Of a DNA stretch of 52,500 nucleotides, positions 1 to 8,800 are shown in pieces. The translations under genes were made by a program, and so were the position numbers. Source of the stretch: Symbiodinium natans (Eukaryota > Sar > Dinophyceae > Suessiales > Symbiodiniaceae); contig CAJNDS010002337.1 in assembly GCA_905221605.1 (NCBI GenBank), positions 87,501-140,000 on the forward strand. Reading direction: 5' to 3'. The stretch's first letter is position 1. Each line of letters opens with the position of its first letter. The notes under the pieces are model-generated. The model saw nothing but the letters and a program-made list of their open reading frames with translations. It did not search any database and had not been told where the DNA came from.

Positions 1-378
1 TTGGAGCTTGGGTATAGGGTTTAGGGTTTAGGGTTTCGGGTTGAGGGTAGTATAAGTAGGGTACCCTAAATAGATATTATAGGTATCGTTACCATACATA
101 TAACCCTGCTTCTAACTACCCAGATGAACCTCCAAGTTGAGTTTGGGTTCAGGGTTGAGCCTTGCAAGGCCATCGACCATACCCGGCCCGGAGTAATCAA
201 GTGAGTAACCTTACATCTTTGAAGGGTAGTACAATCCTTACAATCCTGAAGGGCAAAGCACGGTAAATGTTCCAAATCCCGAAGTACCCGAAACCTCGAC
301 ACTCGACCCTGCTAAACCCCACTTAGCCCCAGTCCTTTCTGGACCACTGCGGGCCCGGTGACCGTGTAGGGAGTGGGT

Positions 379-493
379 TCTAAACCCTAACCCTAAATAA
401 ACCCTAAGCCCTAAGCCCTAAGCCCTAAGCCCTAAGCCCTAAGCCCTAAACCCTAAACCCTAAACCCTAAACCCTAAACCCTAAACCCTAAAC
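379..493. repeat. CCCTAAR interstitial telomeric array
   Basis: Tandem CCCTAAG units change into CCCTAAA units. This is the C-rich strand of a TTTAGGG-type telomere repeat, here internal. The array ends just before an exon-like island. Confidence 0.95.
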
Positions 494-510
494 CTCCGGC
501 CGCCTGCCAG

Positions 511-595
511 TTATCCTCAGCTGGTCCTGGACGGTGTGGCCTACTCGAAGATGCTTGTAGGCGCCGGGCATGGCCCAGAGAGCCCAAAACCGTAG
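511..595 (+). CDS. exon-like island, possible terminal exon
   Basis: A non-repetitive island lies between two telomeric arrays. CTGCCAG immediately precedes it and resembles a 3' splice site. The frame from 512 is open for 27 codons (starts YPQLVLDGVAYSKMLVGAGH) and closes with TAG at 593-595. Product not recognised. Short length makes coding status an inference. Confidence 0.4.
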
Positions 596-624
596 GCCCC
601 TTCTTTAAGGGATATGCTTAAAAC

Positions 625-668
625 TATATTTTAGGGTTTAGGGTTTAGGGTTTAGGGTTTAGGGCTTA
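625..668. repeat. TTTAGGG interstitial telomeric array
   Basis: About five to six TTTAGGG units in G-rich orientation on the plus strand, opposite to the array at 379-493. Confidence 0.9.
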
Positions 669-1017
669 GGGCTCAGGCTTCTTAGTGTGATTCGAGGTAG
701 ATTCATGTCAGGGGGATTATGGAGACGAGGGGCGAACCTCAGAAAGAAGTTGAACAGGAGCACACCGAAAACCCCCACAAACACTAGGACCCTAAACCCT
801 AAACCCTACACCCTGGAAGCAGCGACGCCCCTTCGTGTGCAGAGTCTTGTGTTTTTTGCCGGTTCTTTCGAGGGTTGGGGTTAAGGTTGATTCAGGCTCC
901 TAAACTTCTCAGGCCATGGATGCTAGAGATCTACTCGCCTTACGCTCGTTGGGGCTTTGACTTTGGGGGGGGGGGGGTTGCCGTTTGTCCCAGGCTTCTG
1001 AGTGAATTAGCGAAGCC

Positions 1018-1345
1018 CCACACCACCCTTAACCCTAAGCCTTGAGCACCAAGCCCCCAAACTCGAACCCTAACCCCTAAACCCTAAACCCCAAACCCCA
1101 AACCCCAAACCCCAAACCCCAAACCCTGAACCCTCAACCCTCAACCCTAAACCCTAAACCCCAAACCCCAAACCCCAAACCCCAAACCCCAAACCCCAAA
1201 CCCCAAACCCCAAACCCTAAACCCTAAACCCTAAACCCTAAACCCTAAACCCTAAACCCCAAACCCTAAACCCTAAACCCCAAACCCCAAACCCCAAACC
1301 CCAAACCCCAAACCCCAAACCCTAAACCCTAAACCCTAAACCCCC
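1018..1345. repeat. Long CCCTAAA/CCCCAAA array
   Basis: A 330-bp array of CCCTAAA units interleaved with blocks of the variant CCCCAAA. Variants occur in runs, as expected if variant units were amplified locally. Confidence 0.95.
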
Positions 1346-1347
1346 AG

Positions 1348-1405
1348 CCAGACGGCGCAATGGGTGGCAAGCCCGCCCGCCGGGACTTCGAGGAGCTCAC
1401 GGGAG
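1348..1405 (+). CDS. exon-like island with AG and GT borders
   Basis: CCCCCAG precedes the island and GTGGGC follows it. The open frame from 1348 reads PDGAMGGKPARRDFEELTG, a composition typical of a real exon. It lies between a C-rich and a G-rich telomeric array. Gene not identified. Confidence 0.45.
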
Positions 1406-1422
1406 GTGGGCTCCAGAGGGGG

Positions 1423-1531
1423 AGGGTTTAGGGTTTAGGGTTTAGGGTTTAGGGTTTAGGGTTTAGGGTTTAGGGTTTAGGGTTTAGGGTTTAGGGTTTA
1501 GGGTTTAGGGTTTAGGGTTTAGGGTTTAGGG
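1423..1531. repeat. TTTAGGG array
   Basis: About fifteen near-perfect TTTAGGG units. With the preceding C-rich array it forms a head-to-head pair around an exon-like island. Confidence 0.95.
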
Positions 1532-1532
1532 G

Positions 1533-2096
1533 GTGGGGGTCGTTAGGGTTGAGGCTTCCCAAGGATCCCCCAACACCCTTTAGTAAAGGAGTATACCTGG
1601 AGCTTCATGGTTGCTTATGTCTAGGGATGTAGGTATACTACCTCTACTTACAAGGCTATTTTGGGGCCTTATAACTTATAGCTCTACAGCAGCCCTACTT
1701 TTCACCACCCATGAACCTTCAAGCACCTTAAATCAGATTAAGGTGACTCAGGATCCCTATGTAGCTTAAGGCATTTTCCTGAGTTATAGGGTTTGTGGCT
1801 CTCTGAGGTGCAGTAAGGTTGAGCGTTTAGGCTTGGTATTTGGGGTTTAGGGTCATTTCGGGTTTGGGGTCTAGTGTTCTCAAGGGCTATTTAGGGTCAT
1901 TTAGGGCTATATTAGGGGTATCTGGGGATACTTAGGGTTACTTAGGGTTGTTAAGGGTTAAACCCTAAACCCGAAACCCTACACTCCCAACGCCTCCCAA
2001 AGCCTCCCAGGCCTCGATGGCAACATTCGAGGCGTCTCCCTGGGTGGCCGCCCTAGCACCTGCCACCCTAAAGCTTTAGGGCTAAATCTTAAATCC
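1533..2096. other. unique sequence, no gene seen
   Basis: Mostly non-repetitive DNA with scattered single telomere-like heptamers and some short TAAGG/CCTTA-type motifs. No convincing exon, RNA gene or inverted repeat was recognised. Confidence 0.5.
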
Positions 2097-2150
2097 CCGG
2101 GTTTAGGGTTTAGGGTTTAGGGTTTAGGGTTTTAGGGTTTTAGGGTTTAG
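2097..2150. repeat. TTTAGGG/TTTTAGGG array
   Basis: G-rich telomere-type units, two of them eight bases long with an extra T. Confidence 0.9.
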
Positions 2151-2394
2151 GGATAAATCTTAAATCCCAAGTCCTAAAGCCTCAGTCCTCAATCTGACAT
2201 GCTAAAGCCCAAGCCCGTTGTCGTATATGCAAAGCCGTTAAAAACCCGAAATCCGAAATACTAAGCCAGGCGCCCTAGATCTTAGATTTAAGCCGTAGAT
2301 CCGACATCCGAAAGCCTAAGTCCTCGAACCTAAAATCCTACGTCCCTCAATCCCAAGCCTTCAATCCCAAGCCTTCAATCCTAAGTCCTACATC

Positions 2395-2450
2395 CTAAAC
2401 CCTAAACCCTAAACCCTAAACCCTAAACCCTAAACCCTAAACCCTAAATC
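2395..2450. repeat. CCCTAAA array
   Basis: About eight CCCTAAA units, preceded by diverged telomere-like words such as AATCCCAAGCCTTC. Confidence 0.9.
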
Positions 2451-2552
2451 CGAGATGGTCAAGCCGAAGTGTGAAACTCCCAATCCTATGCCATGTCTTA
2501 TATCCCAACACTCAGCCTCCAACCGAAATCCTGCACTCGGCCTGCCCAAGTT

Positions 2553-2650
2553 GAGGGTTTGGGTTTAGGGTTTAGGGTTCAGGGTTCAGGGTTCAGGGTT
2601 CAGGGTTTAGGGTTTAGGGTTTCGGGTTTAGGGTTTAGGGTTTAGGGCTG
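2553..2650. repeat. TTTAGGG array with TTCAGGG variants
   Basis: G-rich array in which four TTCAGGG variant units sit consecutively among canonical units. Confidence 0.9.
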
Positions 2651-2713
2651 CCTGCCCAAGGTTTAGGGTCGTATTCTTAGGGTACGCTCCAATCCTTTCG
2701 CGCCGGCACCCAG

Positions 2714-2796
2714 CTGCAGCCAACGGAGCTGCTTTGTTGTTCCGCTTCGGAGCCGGCTCCTGGCCCCTGCATGCTCGCTGGTGCTCACCGCAGCAG
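2714..2796 (+). CDS. exon-like island
   Basis: Follows CACCCAG/CTGCAG, both possible 3' splice sites. An open frame (from GCA at 2716: AANGAALLFRFGAGSWPLHA) runs to the TTTAGGG border. Unrecognised product; coding status inferred from composition. Confidence 0.35.
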
Positions 2797-2995
2797 TTTA
2801 GGGCTTAGGGCCGAGGGCTTAGGACTTAGGAGCTAGGGCAGAAGGCTTGGGGTTTCGGGCGTAGGGTCTAGGCTTAGGGCTCAAGTTTTGGGGTTTTTTC
2901 CGCCCAGTCTGAGAAGCCCCAAGCCCCGAGCAACTCTGAAACCCTGTAGCGTTGCCTCCCTGGGAGTCTGTAGACCCTAGCCAGGAAACCCTTAA

Positions 2996-3112
2996 GCCCT
3001 AAACCAACAGCCCTGAACCCTAAACCCCAACCCTAAACCCTAAACGCAAAAATCCATAAACCCCAACCCTAAACCCTAAATCCTAAGCCCTACAACCCTA
3101 AACCCGAGAACC
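2996..3112. repeat. degenerate CCCTAAA array
   Basis: Telomere-type heptamers broken by substitutions and by short unique words, suggesting an old array. Confidence 0.8.
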
Positions 3113-3121
3113 GCAAACCCC

Positions 3122-3208
3122 AACACACTGAATCGAGCCGAGGTCGCGGCGGAGGTGCGGGTGCTTTCGAAGCGCTGTGAGCGCCCAGCGGCGGAGAAAA
3201 ACGTGCGG
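3122..3208 (+). CDS. exon-like island
   Basis: 29 open codons (contains AEVAAEVRVLSKRCERPAAE), charged and Ala/Glu-rich, ending at a CGG|TTTAGGG junction. Unrecognised. It resembles a helical coding segment more than random sequence. Confidence 0.4.
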
Positions 3209-3719
3209 TTTAGGGGGTTGAAATCTAACTTTTGGGGGGTTGAGGTTCATATATAGAAAGCTCTACATATACATGTCATGCATAAACATATACACATTCA
3301 TGTCCTGTTGTATGATATGATGTTCGTCCTATACGCATCCATGTATTACGTTAATGTGCTATACTGGATTGTTTTTTTAAGTATTAGATTGTATTGCCTT
3401 GCAATGGGTTGCAGTGCATGTTATTGCATTGTATTGCACTGTATTGTATTGCACGGTGCTGTACTAGTCTTGACGCTATATACATACACATACATACATA
3501 CTACACCGTGTGTGTATACATGTACAATACTGTAACCTATTTTAATCCATCATGTTATAATCCGCTGTAATATAAGCTCCTGAAATATCATATAGTATAT
3601 TTTGCTCGTAGAATATATTGCGGAGCTTACAGGCTTAAAGAGTTTAAGGAGTTGGGGGTTTGGGGCCCCCCTCTAGCTTTAGGGTTTGGGCTTTTTCTTG
3701 GTTTGGCGCTTAGGCATTA
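3209..3719. other. AT-rich unique stretch, no gene supported
   Basis: AT-rich DNA with TACATA and GTATTGCA-type simple motifs (about 3270-3530). An open frame exists here but follows simple-sequence composition and shows no domain, so I do not call a gene. Confidence 0.5.
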
Positions 3720-3725
3720 GGGGCT

Positions 3726-3880
3726 TACTTGGAGGTTCATGGGACTTAATAACCACGTATAACTGGGCTTATAACCCTACTTATAATTGGGATAAGCCCT
3801 ATAAGGCCCTTTAGGGGTATTATAAGTAGGGTTATAAGTACAGTTATAATTGGTTATTAAGTCCCATGAGCCTCCAAGTA
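3726..3880. mobile_element. MITE-like element, CTTGGAGGTTCATG family
   Basis: About 32-bp terminal inverted repeats: TACTTGGAGGTTCATGGGAC at the left and its near-perfect complement at the right end. The interior is itself palindromic (ATAACCCTACTTATAA and complement). GGGGCT at 3720-3725 and 3881-3886 is a plausible target duplication. Related degenerate ends occur at 35790-35917, 43270-43300 and near 140. No coding capacity. Confidence 0.75.
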
Positions 3881-4075
3881 GGGGCTTGGAATTTGATTTA
3901 GGGCATTGCGATTTAGTGGAGGCTAGAACCTGCTATCTCGCAGCTCGGGTCTGGGGTGGCAGGTATGGCTCGGGAATGATAGCTGTGCTTTCGTTGGGGG
4001 CTCAAGGCTCTGAAAGGTTGCTGGGTTTAGGGTTTTGGGTTTAGGGTTTAGGGTTTTGTGGTTTAAGGCCTGCAG

Positions 4076-4208
4076 GACGATTTACCTTCGCATACCTGAG
4101 CCTTTGCAACCAACGCGCTCCGGGGCTCAAATCTGCAGCCGCAGTGAGCTGCACAGAGCGGATTGTGGCAACTGCGCTCACGAGCCAAGCTGCGCGTGGC
4201 TCAGTTAG
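4076..4208 (+). CDS. exon-like island, possible terminal exon
   Basis: CCTGCAG precedes it. The frame from 4077 (TIYLRIPEPLQPTRSGAQIC) is open for 43 codons and ends TAG at 4206-4208. Cys-rich toward the end. Product unknown. An opposite-strand frame also exists but lacks splice-like borders. Confidence 0.4.
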
Positions 4209-4497
4209 CATGTGCGGCGTTGCCCTGTGCTGACTGCTCGAAGAGTGGCTCAGGAATTGCACGCTCTAGGTCTAGGGCCAAGACTGGGGTCGGAGGCTTG
4301 GAAGTTGGTCTCTAGACACGCTGTCAGGCGCAAGCATGGTGCGGCCGAGTGATCGATTCGAGGCGCGCCTTCGGCCTTGTTGGACACGTCAGGGTTTCTC
4401 AAATCCTGGCAGCAGCAAGAGTAAGAAAGCTGGCACTGCCGGTGCCCTCAGACACCTGGAAAGAAGCCCAAGCCCTATACGCTATTCCCAATGCCTT

Positions 4498-4641
4498 GTA
4501 CCCTAAACCCTAAACCCTAAACCCTGAAGCCTAAACCCTGAGCCCCCAAACCCTAAACCCTAAACCCTAAACCCTAAACCCCAAACCCTAAACCCTAAAC
4601 CCCAAACCCTAAACCCTAAACCCTAAACCCTAAACCCCAAA
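4498..4641. repeat. CCCTAAA/CCCCAAA array
   Basis: About twenty C-rich telomere-type units with CCCCAAA variants. Confidence 0.95.
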
Positions 4642-4650
4642 CGTCTTCAG

Positions 4651-4722
4651 CCCCAAGCTCTGAAGCTGCTTCTGCGCATCCTGGGAGGCTTTTCTCCTGT
4701 CCATGCACCCCTGGAGGCCTAA
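4651..4722 (+). CDS. exon-like island, possible terminal exon
   Basis: GTCTTCAG precedes it. The frame from 4654 (QALKLLLRILGGFSPVHAPL) ends TAA at 4720-4722. A second frame is also open through a possible GTAGGG donor, so the frame is ambiguous. Confidence 0.35.
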   Translation, partial: PQALKLLLRILGGFSPVHAPLEA

Positions 4723-4760
4723 AGCCACCAGGAGACAAGTCTTGCTCCGGGGTTTCCGTG

Positions 4761-4858
4761 GTAGGGTTTGGGGTTTAGGGTTTAGGGTTTAGGGTTTAGG
4801 GTTTAGGGTTTAGGGTTTAGGGTTTAGGGTTTAGGGTTTAGGGTTTAGAGTTTAGGGT
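4761..4858. repeat. TTTAGGG array
   Basis: About thirteen G-rich units following the island at 4651-4722, again making a C-array/island/G-array arrangement. Confidence 0.95.
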
Positions 4859-5052
4859 TAGGCTGTGCTTAGATTAGGGTTTAGGAATGAGGGTTCAGGG
4901 TTTAGGGGCTCCGTTTTTTTTGGCTTAGGCCTGCTTAACTGTCTGGCCCGGCGCGCCCCGATTGGCTACTACCTGTAGTTGGGGGAGCTATAGCCTACTT
5001 TTACACCGCTAGGTAGGTTTTCCGTTAGACCCCAAATGCAAAAAGCCGAGGA

Positions 5053-5186
5053 CGTTAAACCCTAAACTGTTAAACCCTCCACCCTAAACCTTAAACCCCA
5101 AACCCCAAACCCCAAACCCCAAACCCTAAACCCCAAACCCTGAACCCTAAACCCTAAACCCCAAACCCCAAACCCTAAACCCTAAC
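5053..5186. repeat. CCCTAAA/CCCCAAA array
   Basis: C-rich telomere-type units rich in CCCCAAA, ending about 25 bp before an exon-like island. Confidence 0.9.
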
Positions 5187-5213
5187 GAGCTGGGAAGCCT
5201 CAAGCCCTGGCAG

Positions 5214-5287
5214 CGCCGCCCTGCGCAATGCCAGGCGGGGCCCCGGAGATGCGCTGCAAGCCGTGCCGCTTGCCTTGGAAGACTTTG
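5214..5287 (+). CDS. exon-like island with AG and GT borders
   Basis: CCTGGCAG precedes, and G|GTTTTTTTT follows as a possible 5' splice site. Reading frame from 5215 gives AALRNARRGPGDALQAVPLA and four further residues. A convincing short internal exon by borders and composition; gene unknown. Confidence 0.45.
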
Positions 5288-5346
5288 GTTTTTTTTTGTT
5301 TGTTTGTTTGTTTGTTTTTTGTTTTTGATTTTTTTAAGGGTTTTTT
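5287..5346. repeat. T-rich (GTTT)n tract
   Basis: Poly-T and GTTT simple repeats downstream of the putative donor at 5288. Confidence 0.85.
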
Positions 5347-5460
5347 GAAGGTTTCTTTCGGGTTTGTGTAGGGTTTTTAAGGTTTTTGCTTCGGAAGAAT
5401 TTGGGGTTTTTCGGGGGCTTGTTAAGGTTGTTTTAGGGGTTTCTGGGGTTTTTAAGGGTT

Positions 5461-5465
5461 TAGGG
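5461..5465. repeat. target-site duplication, left copy
   Basis: TAGGG directly abuts the left LTR and is repeated at 14308-14312. It is part of a TTTAGGG repeat, so the exact boundary could slide by a base. Confidence 0.75.
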
Positions 5466-5752
5466 TGCGGAGCTGCAATTGGTATTGTAGAAAGGAGTTA
5501 GTGTTGGAAGTTGGAAGGGTTAATGAACCCGGTAATCGTATTTGGCTCAAGATGGGCTTGAACAGAAAGCCACAAGTTCAAAAAGTAGTGCCTGGGTTCT
5601 TAGGGTTTGGTAAGGGTGTGGATTCCTTCCCCCTTTCCTTCCCCCCTGGGTTGCTCTTATCCGTGTTCTTGGTTGTTTCTTGGTTCGATCTGGGAAATAT
5701 AAGTTCAGGGCGATTAGGGGAGTTGATTTCCTTCCTTGGTTGTCCCCCCGTA
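5466..5752 (+). repeat. left LTR
   Basis: 287-bp repeat starting TGCGGAGCTGC and ending CCCCCCGTA, i.e. TG...TA rather than TG...CA termini. Contains TATTTGGCTCAAG (5539-5551), whose last 11 bases match the 3' end of the dinoflagellate spliced leader, followed directly by ATG. The C/T-rich stretch at 5621-5645 is a possible promoter-type or acceptor-type tract. Confidence 0.9.
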
Positions 5753-5770
5753 GGTTATGAGCCCAAATTA
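5753..5770 (+). promoter_or_regulatory. primer-binding site, half-tRNA (initiator Met) type
   Basis: GGTTATGAGCCCAAATTA directly follows the left LTR. Its complement, TTTGGGCTCATAACC, matches the anticodon stem-loop of eukaryotic initiator tRNA-Met. Copia-type and Ty5-type elements prime from a cleaved initiator tRNA in this way. The match is by recall of tRNA sequence, not a search. Confidence 0.6.
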
Positions 5771-5818
5771 GGTTCCCTGCGGTTAAGTGTTCTTTCAAGG
5801 TTTTGGGATCAAGAAGCA

Positions 5819-8800
5819 ATGCCTTCTCCGAAGCGATGGCTCCAACTTGCCTCGGATGGTGGACAAGATGGTGGAGCTGGAAATGGTGCAGCTGAGTCTC
5901 TGGGTGAAAGATCGGTGTTGGAAGAGGTGATTCCCGACGCTGAAGTACATCTGGAAGAGGCCTTGGTTGCAGAAAGCCCCAATGCGGGTATGAATCCCAA
6001 TAGGGATATGGTTAGCAATGCTGAAGCTGAAGGACGTGCTGTTTCTGTACCGCCAAAGCCTGGTGAAAAAAGGAACTGGGATGCGACTGGTGGCATAGAT
6101 CGTGAAATGGAGGTGACTGTTTTACGAGTGTTACACAAACACGGGTACCAGCCGTCGTCTTCGACTTCGGGTCGAATGGTAGACCAAGAGTCTCAGACCG
6201 ATCTGATTGGAGAAGTGCTACAAGCGACCAGGAGGCCGTTGAACAAGATCAAAAAGGGTCCATCTTCGAGTTCCCAAGGTGGTGGAAGCGGTCACAAACA
6301 GAAGGGTGCGGACGGCTTTGAAGCTGCACCTGCTGCTGAATACGCCATGGGGGAGGAGGAGATCCTACAGATGGAGGCTGAACGGTTGCGACAGCTGTCA
6401 GAAGAAGAGGACGAGATGCGACAGGTTTCTGAAAGGGACGGTTTTCGGAAAGACGAGCATCTGATCCAAGCGTGTGATGGCACAATGTGGGAATTGCACC
6501 TCCATGAAGATGGGAGACAATATTATTACTGCCTGGATACGCACGAAACCAAGTGGACATTGCCGGTGGTAGGTGAAAAGGTGAAGAGTGACGAGGTGGT
6601 TGGGTCTCCTTTGGGCAATGAGCTGGAAATGGAGGCGGCACTGGATTCTTCATCCTCTACTCCGAAGACTGAGTCTACGAGGGCATTCCAGGGTAGTGTA
6701 AATAGTTTAGGTGAAAAAGATTTTTCCTCTACTATCAGGGATAGCGGTCCTAGGGCTGATGGTGACGCCCCGACCCCGGGTTCTCCTGATGAGGAAGGGA
6801 TTCCTGGGAACCAAGCCAACATCGCTGGAGCTCAACACCTGGATCGGGAAGAAACAGAAGCGCTTTCTGAGGGTGGGGCAGCGATGGAATTGGTGGATCC
6901 AGAAGAGAAAATGCCCAATGAGGTGATCGGAACTGTGTCGGCTGCAGAAGAGCGAGTGGTGGATGTGGTACCTGTTGTTCAGGAAGGTGGTCCTGGAGAT
7001 TCGGAGGATGGAGAGAAAAAGTTGTGTGTTACGACTGAGGAGGTCTCTTCGTTTGGTGCCAAGAATTCTGCCATTCAAGGGGAAAAAGAAGCTTCTGGAA
7101 TAGCTGGAGACACGGATGATCTGAAAAATGAGGCCTGGAGCGCCAATGATGCGCGGGTTGATGCGCCAGATATTACCTGGAGTGCGAAGGAAGCACGGGT
7201 TGAGGTGCATGTGGTGGTACGTTCCACGGGCGACTGCAACAATGGGGCGCAGGTCTCCGCAGCAGCTGATGATGGAGGTTCACAGGTGGACGCACTGGTG
7301 CAACCTGAAGTTAGCAGCGAGGAACGAAATGACAAGGGCTACACCGGAGCCAATGAGGCAGCTGTGGTCAATGATGGTGGAAATTCTCCTTTGGAGGCCA
7401 TGGAACCAAAGGAGCCTGCGGTGGAAGAAAGCGTGCCTGCCGTGGATGATCGACTCAATTGCCCTGCAGTGGAAGAAGATTTGCCTGCTGCAGAAGGTGA
7501 GACAAAGGACTCCAATGATGGGTCCACTCCCATGAAGGGAGAAGCGTTGCCGTCTGGAAGTTCACCGGAAGTCGACACCGAGCGAACTACAGCAGATGAG
7601 GCAAAGCCGTTGGCGGAGAAAAAGGGAGGTCCTGAAATCCAGGAGCACAAAAAAGATGAGCTTGTGGGACTCGTGGAGCAGGACGAGCAGTGTGACCCAA
7701 AGGTGAAGACAAAGGATGCGCCAGGAGCCGATGATACAGAGATGGTTTCTGAAGAGCGTGTAAAGAAAGTGCCCCGAGCGGGAGCCTTGGAGTCACCTGG
7801 GCCACATTGCTATCAAGAGGGAGATGAGATCATGGGTCTAGTGCGCTGCATCAATGGGTATGGAGCCTTTTTGGACCATGGGGATATGAATGTATTGATT
7901 CCTGCAGAAGGGAACAATGCATATCAGTTCAAGTTTGGTGATACTGTCAATGGAACAGTGAAACGAGTGGAAGATGATGGTACCATAATCTTGGACACCT
8001 TTCTGGTTTTGGAAGAGGACGTGGAGGACTCTTCTTCGACGCTGCGGAAGTGGAAACCCAGCGGCTGGAGTACGTGGTGGACGGATTCATGGTATGCTGG
8101 TCAATGGTACCAAGATTCCAACGGTCAATGGGACTGGAAACAGGAGGAAGAGCAATCCGATGAAGAGCTTGTGGTACAGGAGTTGTCTTCTGAAGAACGA
8201 AAAGAAAGGCAACTTTATGGAGAAAAGATCTACAAAGCTCTTCTGGAGAATGGAAATGAAGAGGAAGCCTATGTTGGCAAAATTACTGGGATGCTGTTAG
8301 GTCGGCCGATGGAAGATTTACAGGAGTGTGTTGCGGATCAGGCATTCCTCAATGCGGAAGCTCGGCGCGCGTATGGCATCTTGCAAGATGATGGTTGGAA
8401 GCCTGATGGTACAGAAAGCACAGGCTTGGGGAAGTTAACCACTTTTTCCCGAAAACAGTACCACAACGCGCTTTTCGAACTGGCATGTAGAAAAAGGAGA
8501 TTTTCTCGACCAGTTGTGGGTGAAGCGGTGGCAACGGTGCTGAATCAAGGGGAAGATGAGTTTTGGAACGCGCTTTGGTTGGACACCAAGCTATTTTTGC
8601 AGGAGCTTGATGGTGCAGTGCAATCCATGAGCAAAAGGGAGAACAAGCCAATGGAAGCCTACATGGATCCTGACCAGTACAAAAAGGCTTACATGACACC
8701 AAAGACGGTGTTGTCACCTGGTTACAGCAAGCTGTGCAGGTTCTTCAATAAGGGAAGGTGTCGCAATGGCGATGGGTGTCCCTATGAGCATCGTCGGTAC

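Noticed and set aside
5465-5818. Extension of the giant ORF upstream to 5465 (GTG)
   Set aside because: Runs through the LTR and primer site; the ATG at 5819 is the first credible start after them.
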